Assembly: GCA_002728135.1 (NCBI GenBank)
Contig: PBVE01000023.1
Span: 186,001-250,000, forward strand
Direction: 5' to 3'
DNA length: 64,000 nucleotides
DNA from: Rhodospirillaceae bacterium
GTDB taxonomy: Bacteria > Pseudomonadota > Alphaproteobacteria > UBA828
Below the pieces are notes generated by a model that was not told the DNA's origin, ran no database searches, and was given only the letters and a program-made list of their open reading frames with translations. Position 1 is the stretch's first letter. Each line of letters opens with the position of its first letter. The translations under genes and the position numbers were made by a program. Shown here one piece after another: positions 1-8,571 of this stretch.

Positions 1-195
1 ATTCAAGTTCTTGAAGAAAGTATCGGTAAGCCTGCTATTCTCGAGTTTAGTCCTATGCAACCAGGGGATGTTTTAGAAACCTATGCAGATATTACGTCTA
101 TTCAGAATGATTTTGATTTTTCACCAAGAACACCAATAGAAAAAGGTATTCCAAAGTTTGTAGATTGGTATAAAAATTTTTATCAAATCAAATAG
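1..195 (+). CDS. UDP-glucuronate 4-epimerase-like SDR, C-terminal fragment
   Basis: Only the last 64 codons lie in the window, ending at a TAG. The fragment has the C-terminal signature of extended SDR nucleotide-sugar epimerases of the CapI/LspL type: a QPGDV turn, a TYAD motif, then a 'SPRTPIEKGIPKFVDWYKNF' tail, where family members have a P-x-T-x-I-x-x-G-I-x-x-F-V-x-W-Y pattern. Such enzymes interconvert UDP-glucuronate and UDP-galacturonate for surface polysaccharides. The NAD-binding and catalytic parts are upstream and unseen, so the exact substrate is inferred from the tail only. Confidence 0.7.
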   Translation: MQVLEESIGKPAILEFSPMQPGDVLETYADITSIQNDFDFSPRTPIEKGIPKFVDWYKNFYQIK

Positions 196-210
196 TTTAG
201 AATATTAAAA

Positions 211-969
211 TCATAAATTTTTACCAATGTAATACCATAAGATTCCTAGCCATTCATGGACATATGTTTTGAATGAATTCAAAGATTTACCGTTGGGTAG
301 AAAGCTTAACAAACGAATATTAAAATCATTTGTAGGGTTAACAGGCGCAGGAATTATTTGGAAACCAACAGACTCAAACTCTAGAACAGATCTTTGCATA
401 TGATAATCATTTGTAACTAAGACTATTTTAAAAATTTTCTCCTTTGATAAAATTTCCCAGGAAAACTTTGCATTTTCTTTTGTATTCATAGATTTTTCTT
501 CAAGCCATTTAGCAAGGACATTAAATTCATTTTTAAGAGTATTGCTCATTGCTCTAGCTTCTGACGTGGAAGAAGCAGTTATTCCTCCTGTTAAAAGAAC
601 GGGAAGGCCAGAATTTTTTTTGAGATATGCACCATAACGAACACGTTCTAATGCATTCCCGTCAATTGTATCTATTCCTAGGTATTCAGAAGCAGATTTT
701 CTTAAACCCCCTCCAAGTACAACAATGGCCTCTGCACCATTTAAATTGGTTGGATTTTCAATGGCTGGATTAGCAATTAGTGGGATGCTTATTATTGTTG
801 ATAAAAATGGTGTATTAACCAGGTAAATTGTAACAATACCAGTAATAAGAGCTATATTTGCGGTTTTCTTATATTTTTTACGTATGGTGTAAGCTAGAGC
901 AAGTAAAATCAAAGAGCCACAAGGGGGCAACAGTAAGTCTTCTATAATAAGAGTTATTATTTCCTTCAT
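211..969 (-). CDS. ElyC/SanA/YdcF family (DUF218) envelope protein
   Basis: 252 aa. Two hydrophobic segments near residues 10-27 and 35-60 anchor the protein. They are followed by a DUF218 domain from about residue 78 to the end. Within it are 'AIVVLGGG', 'PVLLTGG', an 'NTKENA' segment, and 'VLVTNDYHMQRS', all hallmarks of the ElyC/SanA/YdcF family. E. coli ElyC is linked to peptidoglycan and undecaprenyl-carrier homeostasis; the biochemical activity of the family is still poorly defined. The gene is convergent with the upstream epimerase fragment, 15 bases away. The ATG start at 969 fits the membrane N-terminus. Confidence 0.8.
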   Translation of the reverse strand: MKEIITLIIEDLLLPPCGSLILLALAYTIRKKYKKTANIALITGIVTIYLVNTPFLSTIISIPLIANPAIENPTNLNGAEAIVVLGGGLRKSASEYLGIDTIDGNALERVRYGAYLKKNSGLPVLLTGGITASSTSEARAMSNTLKNEFNVLAKWLEEKSMNTKENAKFSWEILSKEKIFKIVLVTNDYHMQRSVLEFESVGFQIIPAPVNPTNDFNIRLLSFLPNGKSLNSFKTYVHEWLGILWYYIGKNL

Positions 970-1194
970 ATTATAGTAACTCTGAATATGAAATAAATTT
1001 CATAAAAATAATTGTTTTTTTGTTGTAATCTGTAATTTAATAGTTTTTCTGCATGATCTTTACTTAAACTTTTATATAAAGTGCATAAGTCTAAGTATAC
1101 TGAAAAAAATATATTTTTCACCAGATAAGGATTACTTCTGACTAGTTTTTTGTATACTAAGTCTAATAAAATGGACAAATATACTGTTAAGTTT

Positions 1195-1269
1195 TGGGGC
1201 GTAGCCAAGTGGTAAGGCAACGGGTTTTGATCCCGTCATTCGCAGGTTCGAATCCTGCCGCCCCAGCCA
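1195..1269 (+). tRNA. tRNA-Gln (anticodon UUG)
   Basis: 75-base cloverleaf with encoded CCA. The acceptor stem TGGGGCG (1195-1201) pairs with CGCCCCA (1259-1265), followed by discriminator G and CCA. The anticodon stem ACGGG/CCCGT encloses loop TTTTGAT, giving anticodon TTG. The T arm has the GGTTCGAATCC core. The first pair is U1-A72, as expected for a tRNA-Gln charged through the Glu-tRNA/GatCAB route. No gene lies close downstream on this strand. Confidence 0.95.
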
Positions 1270-1635
1270 ATTTTTCATTTATCGCCATCCGATATAATCC
1301 AAAAAATGTTGATTTTATAAGGGTTTTGGGCTATAGTCAGTCCAGTTAAATCCGATACTCTATAAGAAGGATAGTGAGATAAGCTCTGTCTTATACCATT
1401 CCCTTGTTGCCAACAGCGGAACATACTTCTTCCCAATCAATAAAATAGCTATCAAAATATTCTATTGGGTGCTCACTGTATTTTTCAACCTCTTCTCTTG
1501 TTGGCTTTCTGCCGATTTTGCCAGCTATCTCTTTTACCTCTAGTTGCAATGTTTTTTTCGAGACTGCCCATTCATGCTGTTTGAGTAGATCGAACTATTT
1601 ATATCGCCTATATTCAAATTTATAAAATTAGGATT
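1270..1635. other. Gene-poor gap between tRNA-Gln and RND pump gene
   Basis: A 366-base stretch after the tRNA. The half nearest the tRNA shows no convincing coding pattern. The other half carries the minus-strand fragment described separately (1391-1594). I saw no integrase and no repeat of the tRNA 3' end, so there is no direct sign of an attachment site, although 3' ends of tRNA genes are common integration targets. Confidence 0.5.
1391..1594 (-). pseudogene. Decayed fragment resembling a homing-endonuclease-associated repeat
   Basis: On the minus strand an open frame of about 67 codons runs from just after an in-frame TAG (1595-1597) to a TAA at 1391-1393, with no ATG or GTG near its 5' end. 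The translation is protein-like: 'LQLEVKEIAGKIGRKPT' followed by 'YFIDWEEVCSAVGNKGMV'. The pattern helix, 'IGRxPT', helix, 'W-x-x-x-x-x-A-x-G' resembles the DNA-binding repeats found beside HNH nucleases and in some restriction or mobile proteins. I read it as the 3' remnant of a lost gene. The family match is by eye and tentative. Confidence 0.35.
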
Positions 1636-4600
1636 TTAATTTTTTTCGCGGATTAATATGGCTAACATCGGTGGTACAACCAATAAAGTTATAAAACTTG
1701 ATAAGGCTAATCCTCCAACTACAACTGATCCAAGCCCTCTATAGAGTTCTGATCCAGCTCCTGGGAAGATTACTAAAGGAAGCATCCCAAAAACAGATGT
1801 GAGTGTGGACATAAATATTGGACGTATTCTATTTCTTGTAGCCTCAACTATTGCTTCTTGTGGGGTCATATTTTCTTTACGGATATGTTGGAGTGATTGA
1901 TGTACTAATAAAATCGCATTATTAACTACTATGCCAATTAAAATTACAAAGCCAAGAAGAGTAAGCATGTCAAATGGTGTAATGATATAACCATTGATAA
2001 TTGTTAATCCGATTACACCTCCAGCTCCAGCTGCTGGAACCGACAACATAATGATGAAAGGATATACAAAGCTCTCAAATAGCACTGCCATTACTAGGTA
2101 AACTATTACAAAAGCAAGGCATAAGTTTATTAACATAGCATCAAAGGTTTTAGTTAATTCATCTGCGGTGCCAGATAAAGTTATATTTATACCTTCTGGT
2201 AGTCCCTCATCTTTTAAAGAGTCCAAAACTTTTTCTTTAAGAATATTTGTTGCTTCCTCAAGTGGTAGATTAGGGGCTGGGCGAACCTCAAGTGTGACGG
2301 TCCTTTCCCTTTCTACGTGCCTAATTGATGTAGGTCCAGATGTCACAATAATTTTTGATAGTGAACTTGCAGGTACGATTGTCCCATCTTTAGTTATTAC
2401 AGGTAAATTACCTATATCTTGAGTCTGCGAAAGTTCAATATTTGACCCTTTAACTATTAAATCCATTCTTTTTGCGTCTATTGTTACTTCATCAACACGT
2501 AAGCCATCATTAAAAGCATCAATTGTGTTTCCAAATTCTTGATTTGTAATACCGTTGTCCCTTAATTTTGTTGGGTCAGGTATCAACCTTACTTCTGGTG
2601 CTCCAAGTGTAAGGCCTGGTTTTGGTATGAATTGGTTCCCATCCTTTAATGGCATAACGGTAAAGATTTTTTGTGTAGCTTGAAGTGCAACTGCAAGTGA
2701 CTGTTCAAGATTAGCTCCACTAATATTGATTTCAATTTTTCTTCCGCCACCAACAACTCGGGAGAATAAACCAGCTTGACTTATAAAGCCAAAGGTGCCG
2801 GGTTCATTAAAAACTGGAAGTCTTAAGGGTTCAATAAGTTCGGCAACTCTTGTTGGATCTGATGACACTGCTCCCACAAAGGTCTGAGTTCTAAGGGTCA
2901 CATAGAAAAATTGTTGCATCTCCGGCAAATTTTCAGAATGGATATTTTCATCTTGGGTTGAAGACCAAAGTGGCTTGACCGCATTCTCTACACGTTCAGC
3001 AATTGCACTAGTTGTCTGGAGGTTATAGCCAGGCGGTGGCATAATAATTCCAAAGATTAAATTTCTATTGCCTTCTGGTAAATAATCTAATTTAGGTAAA
3101 AGTGTCCAGCCTATGGTAATAGAACCTCCACAAATTAATCCTATAATAACTAGAGAACGAAGTCGGCCTTTCACCAGCCATTTAGTATAGCCTACAACTA
3201 GAGAAACAAATGTTTCTGCAAAATGATCGAGAATTGGAATTCTAACACGCTGAGGCTTTTCAGATGCTGTATATTTTTGTTTTGAAATATTGTTATTAAG
3301 GAAAAAATTACTTTTGAAGCTTATTGGCATAAAATTCCCTAAAAACCTTTTAGCCATTACTGGAATAAGAGTTATTGCTACAACTAGTGAAAGCATGACT
3401 GCAACGGATATAGACACTCCTATATCTCTAAAAAGTTGACCAGCTTCGAGATCCATAATGACTAATGGTATGAACACCAAAACAGTAGTAAGCGAAGATA
3501 CAAAAATGGCTCCCCATACTTGGCTAGCACCAAGAAAAGCTGACTCTGATCGGCTTATTCCTTTTTGACGCAAGCGGTATATGTTCTCAAGCACTACTAT
3601 TGCAGCATCAACTACCATCCCAACTGCGAATGCAAAGCCTGCGAGTGATACTACATTTATCGATCTACCTAATGCAGCCATCGCAACAAATGATCCTACA
3701 ACAGATATTGGAATTGCAAAAGAAACGATGATGGTGGCACCGAGGGATCGAAGAAAAAGCATCAATATTATTGCTGCTAGTGTTCCTCCCACGTATATAT
3801 TATTAATAACTAAATCAATTGATGAGTTGATGTAAACGGTTTCATCATACACTTGATCTAGTGTCAAACCTGCCTTTTGCATTTGCCCTGCATTAAGTTC
3901 ATTTACAGCTTGTTTAATCCCTTCCATAGTTTCGATAACATTTGCCCCTGTTTCACGTATTGCGTTTACTGCTATCGAAGGGACCCCAAGGGCTCTGATC
4001 CGAGAAGAAGGTTCTTTGTATGCAAAGTCTATATTTGAAACGTCTGATAAGCGTATTTGCGTGAATGAATTTGAGTTTGGATCAAAATTACTTCTCAGGA
4101 CTATGTTGCTTATGCGATCAATTGAATTTAATTCACCGTCAGTTCTAACAACATAACGTCTTTTACCTTCGTTGATTTCTCCAGCAGTTATTGAGTGATT
4201 GGCAGAGCGAATAGATTTTGCTACATCTTCTATTGTAAGCCCGTAATTAACCAAAGTTATAGGGTCTACAGTGATTCTCATCTCACGTTCAGTGCTACCA
4301 AAAACGTTTGAACGGGCTACCCCTTGAACCCTTTCTAAGCGTTCTTTAACAACATCTTCTACAAAATCCCCATATTTATGAATTTCACGATTATTCCCTT
4401 TTATTGGTTTTATAATAAACCAAGCTATTGGTTGATCTTCTGCGCCAGCTGTGCTGATAATTGGTTCGAGAGCTTCATCTGGGTAATCAGCTACTCTATC
4501 AAGGCTATTGGCTACAAGCAGTAATGCCCTATCCATGTTTTGACCAACTTTAAATTCTAGTACTATTTCGGATTCACTATCACTTGATGTGCTAGTTATT

Positions 4601-4836
4601 CTAGATAAACCTTCTAACCCTTTGAGTTCACTCTCTTGCCTATTGGTTATTTCTCTTTCTACATCTACAGGAGAAGCACCACCCCAAAACGTATTTATAG
4701 TTAGTATTGGTTTGCGAATATCAGGGGTAAGTTGAATAGGAATCGTTTCGAGGGCAACCAAACCAAATAAAATTATCATTACAACTGCTGCAATTACTGC
4801 AATTGGGCGGGCAATAGCTGCGCGAATGAGGTTCAT
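1636..4836 (-). CDS. RND-family efflux transporter, inner-membrane permease (HAE1-like)
   Basis: 1066 aa, the normal size for AcrB/MdtB-type pumps. It would use the proton gradient to export drugs, solvents or other amphiphiles. TM1 lies at residues 10-28, a periplasmic porter region follows, TM2-6 span about 340-500 and TM8-12 about 890-1060. The TM4 segment reads 'GMVVDAAIVVLENI': a single Asp where AcrB has an Asp pair, as in several less-studied RND subgroups. 'GGASPVDVEREIT' near residue 52 is typical of the family. The gene follows its adaptor gene by 9 bases. No TolC-type channel or local regulator is encoded nearby, so substrate is unknown. Confidence 0.93.
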   Translation of the reverse strand: MNLIRAAIARPIAVIAAVVMIILFGLVALETIPIQLTPDIRKPILTINTFWGGASPVDVEREITNRQESELKGLEGLSRITSTSSDSESEIVLEFKVGQNMDRALLLVANSLDRVADYPDEALEPIISTAGAEDQPIAWFIIKPIKGNNREIHKYGDFVEDVVKERLERVQGVARSNVFGSTEREMRITVDPITLVNYGLTIEDVAKSIRSANHSITAGEINEGKRRYVVRTDGELNSIDRISNIVLRSNFDPNSNSFTQIRLSDVSNIDFAYKEPSSRIRALGVPSIAVNAIRETGANVIETMEGIKQAVNELNAGQMQKAGLTLDQVYDETVYINSSIDLVINNIYVGGTLAAIILMLFLRSLGATIIVSFAIPISVVGSFVAMAALGRSINVVSLAGFAFAVGMVVDAAIVVLENIYRLRQKGISRSESAFLGASQVWGAIFVSSLTTVLVFIPLVIMDLEAGQLFRDIGVSISVAVMLSLVVAITLIPVMAKRFLGNFMPISFKSNFFLNNNISKQKYTASEKPQRVRIPILDHFAETFVSLVVGYTKWLVKGRLRSLVIIGLICGGSITIGWTLLPKLDYLPEGNRNLIFGIIMPPPGYNLQTTSAIAERVENAVKPLWSSTQDENIHSENLPEMQQFFYVTLRTQTFVGAVSSDPTRVAELIEPLRLPVFNEPGTFGFISQAGLFSRVVGGGRKIEINISGANLEQSLAVALQATQKIFTVMPLKDGNQFIPKPGLTLGAPEVRLIPDPTKLRDNGITNQEFGNTIDAFNDGLRVDEVTIDAKRMDLIVKGSNIELSQTQDIGNLPVITKDGTIVPASSLSKIIVTSGPTSIRHVERERTVTLEVRPAPNLPLEEATNILKEKVLDSLKDEGLPEGINITLSGTADELTKTFDAMLINLCLAFVIVYLVMAVLFESFVYPFIIMLSVPAAGAGGVIGLTIINGYIITPFDMLTLLGFVILIGIVVNNAILLVHQSLQHIRKENMTPQEAIVEATRNRIRPIFMSTLTSVFGMLPLVIFPGAGSELYRGLGSVVVGGLALSSFITLLVVPPMLAILIREKN

Positions 4837-4845
4837 GGTCTTAAT

Positions 4846-5964
4846 TTATTCCTCAGTTTTAGTGCTAATTTTTATAGATTGACCAGGTTGGAGACGCTCA
4901 TTACCACGAATCACCACTTGTTCCCCATCTTGAAGACCGTTGATAACCTCAAATCTGTTACCTATGGATGACCCAATCGTTATTGGCCTAATTTGAGCTT
5001 TACCTTCTATGGCGACAAAAACAAACGTCTGACCAGCTACATTTACCAATGCATCTTTATGGACAGTAATTGAATCTTTTTTACTCCCAACAGGAATTAT
5101 TATTGTTACTGATTGTCCGGGGGCTATTGAATTTTTTAAAAATTTGGAATCAGGTGTAAAGCGTACTTGTCTGGTGTGGCTAAGTATATCTTCTTCAGGA
5201 AGAATTTTTCGAACAATCGCCTGAAATTTCTCTTCATTAGTGGAAATAAATGCTATTGGCATTCCTTGTTCTATTCCAGAAATGTATTTGGCCGGTAGGT
5301 CTGCTAATATTTCTAGGTCTCTATTATTCAGCATTGTAATAACATTCTGACCTTTTTGTAGCCAGCTACCAATTTCAGTATGGATAGCTGTAATAATACC
5401 ATTATATGGTGCACGGACAGTTGACCACTCTAAGTTGACCTCATTAATAGCTAAATTAGCCTCTGCTATAGATTTTTTGGCTATAGCAATTTCAATAAGT
5501 TTTTTTGCTATTATAAGTTTTTGCCTAGAATCTTCGTACTGGCTTTTTTGGAAGACCACAGAATTTTGTAATTTTTCAAGTCTGTTCAATTCAGCTAGTT
5601 TTAGATTTGCTTCTGATTGAAAGCGTGCAACTTGTCGTATTGACTCATCAACGAGAGCTTTTAGACGATTATTTTCACCAACTAGCAACGCAGTATCTGT
5701 TTTTGCAATAATTTCCCCTTTTTCTACATAATCTCCTAACTCAATTCTAACGTCTATTACTGGTCCAGCTATGCGTGCTGAAACATATCCAGATTGGACT
5801 GCGACTAAACGTGCAGTAAATTTTATATTTTCTGATAAGAATTGTGTTTTAACTTTATTCACCTCTACACTAGCAGTTTGTCCAGCCTGTAAGATTGAAG
5901 AAAAACCAACTGATATAAAAGTTATGATTATCAGATTCAAAACTACAGTATAGCGTTTAGCCAT
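4846..5964 (-). CDS. RND efflux periplasmic adaptor (membrane fusion protein)
   Basis: 372 aa. The N-terminal hydrophobic segment (about 8-27) ends in an AGQ-type cleavage region, pointing to a secreted or tethered periplasmic protein. A lipoyl-like half ('VQSGYVSARIAGPVIDVRIE') precedes a coiled-coil hairpin (about 95-165), then the second half with 'STVRAPYNGIITAIHTEIGS', a beta-barrel, and a membrane-proximal domain ending 'NGLQDGEQVVIRGNERLQPG'. This is the classic AcrA/MdtA layout. It is the first gene of the pump pair and bridges the permease to an outer-membrane channel encoded elsewhere. Confidence 0.92.
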   Translation of the reverse strand: MAKRYTVVLNLIIITFISVGFSSILQAGQTASVEVNKVKTQFLSENIKFTARLVAVQSGYVSARIAGPVIDVRIELGDYVEKGEIIAKTDTALLVGENNRLKALVDESIRQVARFQSEANLKLAELNRLEKLQNSVVFQKSQYEDSRQKLIIAKKLIEIAIAKKSIAEANLAINEVNLEWSTVRAPYNGIITAIHTEIGSWLQKGQNVITMLNNRDLEILADLPAKYISGIEQGMPIAFISTNEEKFQAIVRKILPEEDILSHTRQVRFTPDSKFLKNSIAPGQSVTIIIPVGSKKDSITVHKDALVNVAGQTFVFVAIEGKAQIRPITIGSSIGNRFEVINGLQDGEQVVIRGNERLQPGQSIKISTKTEE

Positions 5965-5997
5965 TATCTAAGCCTTTTTTAATTAGTGTTTTATTCC

Positions 5998-6396
5998 TCA
6001 GTCTAAAATCTTTTTAAGAGCTTCGCGTTCGGGCAAAGCAACTCTATCATTATTTAGTAGATCAGATGGATTCAGGAAGCGTAAATTAATTTTTTCTGAA
6101 GGGTGGGCTTTTGGTTTTCCTAAACTCTTTATCTCATAAAATAAGGGAGTGTAAAGCCTATGGATCCATGGGCTAAAAAGTGTTCCAGGAACATGAACTA
6201 GGCCAATTGGGGTTATATTAATTTGGCATTCTTCTCTAAACTCCCTAATTAATGCCTGCTCTGGTGTTTCATCAACTTCAACACCCCCACCAGGAAATTT
6301 AAGAATTTCTTGGTGGCCAACCTTTTCTTCGGCCACTAAAACTCTTCTTTCTCGCATTAGAAGCCCATATACTCTTAAATTTATAGAAATTTTCAT
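5998..6396 (-). CDS. NUDIX hydrolase
   Basis: 132 aa from the preferred start. The Nudix box is complete: 'GGGVEVDETPEQALIREF' continues into REEC, matching G-x5-E-x7-R-E-x-x-E-E, so the Mg-binding helix is intact. Members hydrolyse nucleoside diphosphates linked to another moiety; substrate cannot be read from the sequence. An in-frame ATG at 6441 would add 15 residues ('MPCPSG...'), but it has no ribosome site, while ATG 6396 has AAGGGG about 14 bases upstream and starts directly on the first beta strand. The gene is separate from the pump genes (33-base gap) and divergent from the acetoin dehydrogenase cluster. Confidence 0.8.
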   Translation of the reverse strand: MKISINLRVYGLLMRERRVLVAEEKVGHQEILKFPGGGVEVDETPEQALIREFREECQINITPIGLVHVPGTLFSPWIHRLYTPLFYEIKSLGKPKAHPSEKINLRFLNPSDLLNNDRVALPEREALKKILD

Positions 6397-6577
6397 GATA
6401 ATTTGTTTTATCCCCTTTTCGGGACCGCTTGGACAAGGCATAATAATATATTAATAGGTTAATACACTATCCTATGCTTTATACCAGCTCTAGATAGATA
6501 AAGTCTTTCAGCTGGCAATTGGCTATAACTAGGTACTCGTTTTTTATAACGAGGAACAACTATAATTGGAGGTTAAT

Positions 6578-7546
6578 ATGCAACTAGCGCGTGAAGAACT
6601 CCTACGCGCCTACCGGACAATGAAGACTATCCGGGAGTTTGAAGAGCGTCTACATGTAGATTTTGCAACAGGTGAGATCCCTGGTTTTGTTCATCTTTAC
6701 GCAGGTGAAGAAGCAAGCGGTGTTGGGGTAATGATGAACCTTGATGATCGTGATTATATTGCCAGCACTCACAGAGGACACGGACATTGTATTGCAAAAG
6801 GCTGCGATGTTGACGGAATGATGGCAGAGATATATGGCCGCACTGACGGTCTTTGTGCGGGCAAGGGTGGTTCAATGCATATTGCTGACCTTGATAAAGG
6901 CATGATGGGTGCAAATGGGATTGTAGGTGGAGGCCCGCCATTGATTTGCGGTGCAGCATTGGCGAACAAGAATCTTGGAACAGGTGGAGTAGCTGTTTGT
7001 TTTGTTGGAGATGGAGCTTTCAATCAAGGTACAAATGCTGAGGGAATGAACCTAGCAGCTGTTTGGAAATTACCTGCCATTTTTGTTTTAGAAAATAATG
7101 GATATGCTGAGACGACATCATCGAGTTGGGCAATTGGAGGAGGCAATCCAGTAGATCGAGCCAAGGGCTTTGGTTTGCCGGGAGTATCTGTCGATGGATT
7201 TGATTTTTTTGCTGTCCATGAAGCCGCGAAAGAGGCCGTAGAAAGAGCTCGTGCTGGAGATGGGCCTAGTTTTATAGAAACACGATTATCTCGATATTAT
7301 GGCCATTTTGAAGGAGACTCTCAGACATATCGTGGCAAAGATGAAGTAAAAGAAATACGGGAATCTGTGGATGCGCTATCTCAATTTCGGGAGAAAGTTA
7401 TAGGTGCAGCTTTACTCGAGTCCGATGACCTTGATTCTATAGACGGTGAAGTGGCGGAGTTAATTGACAATTCAGTTAGCAAAGCAAAAGCCTCGCCACT
7501 TCCAACTTCTGAAGATTTACTTACTGACGTATACGTATCTTACTAA
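6578..7546 (+). CDS. acoA: TPP-dependent dehydrogenase E1 component, alpha subunit (acetoin dehydrogenase type)
   Basis: 322 aa, matching AcoA length. With the beta subunit it would form the thiamine-diphosphate E1 that cleaves acetoin or decarboxylates a 2-oxo acid and passes the acyl group to lipoyl-E2. 'ASTHRGHGHCIAKG' is near residue 65, and the TPP motif 'GDGAFNQG' with 'ENN' about 30 residues later is near 143. ATG 6578 is chosen because GGAGG sits 5 bases upstream; an in-frame codon at 6566 has none. It heads a three-gene operon with the E1 beta and a fused E2. AcoABC assignment rests mainly on the hydrolase-fused E2; a pyruvate dehydrogenase role is less likely. Confidence 0.88.
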   Translation: MQLAREELLRAYRTMKTIREFEERLHVDFATGEIPGFVHLYAGEEASGVGVMMNLDDRDYIASTHRGHGHCIAKGCDVDGMMAEIYGRTDGLCAGKGGSMHIADLDKGMMGANGIVGGGPPLICGAALANKNLGTGGVAVCFVGDGAFNQGTNAEGMNLAAVWKLPAIFVLENNGYAETTSSSWAIGGGNPVDRAKGFGLPGVSVDGFDFFAVHEAAKEAVERARAGDGPSFIETRLSRYYGHFEGDSQTYRGKDEVKEIRESVDALSQFREKVIGAALLESDDLDSIDGEVAELIDNSVSKAKASPLPTSEDLLTDVYVSY

Positions 7547-7557
7547 AGGAGGGCCAA

Positions 7558-8568
7558 ATGGCTCGAAAAATTAGTTATCAACAGGCTATCAATGAAGCTC
7601 TTGACCAAGAGATGGAGCGAGATGAAACAGTTGTTATAATGGGCGAAGATGTTGCAGGTGGTCTTGGCTCTCCAGGCGAACGTGATGCTTGGGGGGGAGT
7701 TTTAGGAGTTACAAAGGGTCTGCAGCCAAAATATGGTGATGATCGTGTTTTAGATACTCCAATTACAGAGAGCGGGTTTATTGGTGCAGCGGTTGGTGCT
7801 GCTACTGCTGGCTTGCGACCAGTAGCAGAATTAATGTTTATAGATTTTATGGGGGTTTGTTTTGATCAAATCTTCAATCAGGCAGCTAAGTTCCGATATA
7901 TGTTTGGAGGCAAGGCTGAAACTCCAGTAGTAATCCGAACTATGTATGGTGCTGGACTTAGAGCTGCTGCACAGCATTCACAATGTCTGTATCCTGTTTT
8001 TACCCATATTCCAGGGCTTAAAGTAGTTACACCATCAAATCCCTACGATGCAAAGGGTCTTTTAATTCAATCCATAAGAGATAATGATCCTGTAATTTTC
8101 TGTGAGCATAAATTTCTCTATACCCTAGAAGGAGATGTGCCGGAAGAGCCTTATGCTATCCCATTTGGCGAAGCAAACATTACACGTGAAGGAGATGATG
8201 TAACAATTGTTACTCTGGGCCGTATGGTTCATATTGCAAATGAAGCTGCTGATAATCTTGCAAAGGATGGCGTAAATTGTGAGGTTGTTGATTTAAGAAC
8301 AACTTCCCCTATGGATACAGAGACTATAATTGAAAGTGTAGAAAACACTGGTAGGTTGGTTGTTCTGGATGAGGCAAACCCACGTTGCAGTATTGCAACT
8401 GATGTGTCTGCTCTAGTTGCACAAGAGGCATTCGGATCCTTAAAAGCACCAATTAAAATGGTCACTGCACCACACACTCCAGTTCCATTTTCTGATGCAT
8501 TAGAAGATATGTATATTCCCGATGCTAATCAGGTAAGTGATGCAGTTCGCTTAGTTATGGAGGCATAG
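7558..8568 (+). CDS. acoB: TPP-dependent dehydrogenase E1 component, beta subunit (acetoin dehydrogenase type)
   Basis: 336 aa, start ATG with a strong AAAGGAGGG upstream. It belongs to the transketolase-like E1 beta family: N-terminal pyrimidine-binding domain with 'VVIMGEDVAGG' (about 26) and 'DTPITESGFIGAAVGAA' (about 69), then 'FNQAAKFRYMFGG', and a C-terminal domain with 'DLRTTSPMDTETI' (about 230). It pairs with the alpha subunit encoded 11 bases upstream to make the active site. The gene is followed after 3 bases by the E2-hydrolase fusion, so translation of all three is probably linked. Confidence 0.9.
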   Translation: MARKISYQQAINEALDQEMERDETVVIMGEDVAGGLGSPGERDAWGGVLGVTKGLQPKYGDDRVLDTPITESGFIGAAVGAATAGLRPVAELMFIDFMGVCFDQIFNQAAKFRYMFGGKAETPVVIRTMYGAGLRAAAQHSQCLYPVFTHIPGLKVVTPSNPYDAKGLLIQSIRDNDPVIFCEHKFLYTLEGDVPEEPYAIPFGEANITREGDDVTIVTLGRMVHIANEAADNLAKDGVNCEVVDLRTTSPMDTETIIESVENTGRLVVLDEANPRCSIATDVSALVAQEAFGSLKAPIKMVTAPHTPVPFSDALEDMYIPDANQVSDAVRLVMEA

Positions 8569-8571
8569 CTG

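Noticed and set aside
966-1220. 84-codon minus-strand open frame overlapping the tRNA-Gln gene
   Set aside because: It runs into the tRNA, has low-complexity AT-rich composition and no family resemblance; it is a chance frame.
1195-1635. Integrated element at the tRNA-Gln attachment site
   Set aside because: No integrase, no duplicated tRNA 3' segment and only a short gene remnant are present, so an intact element cannot be supported.
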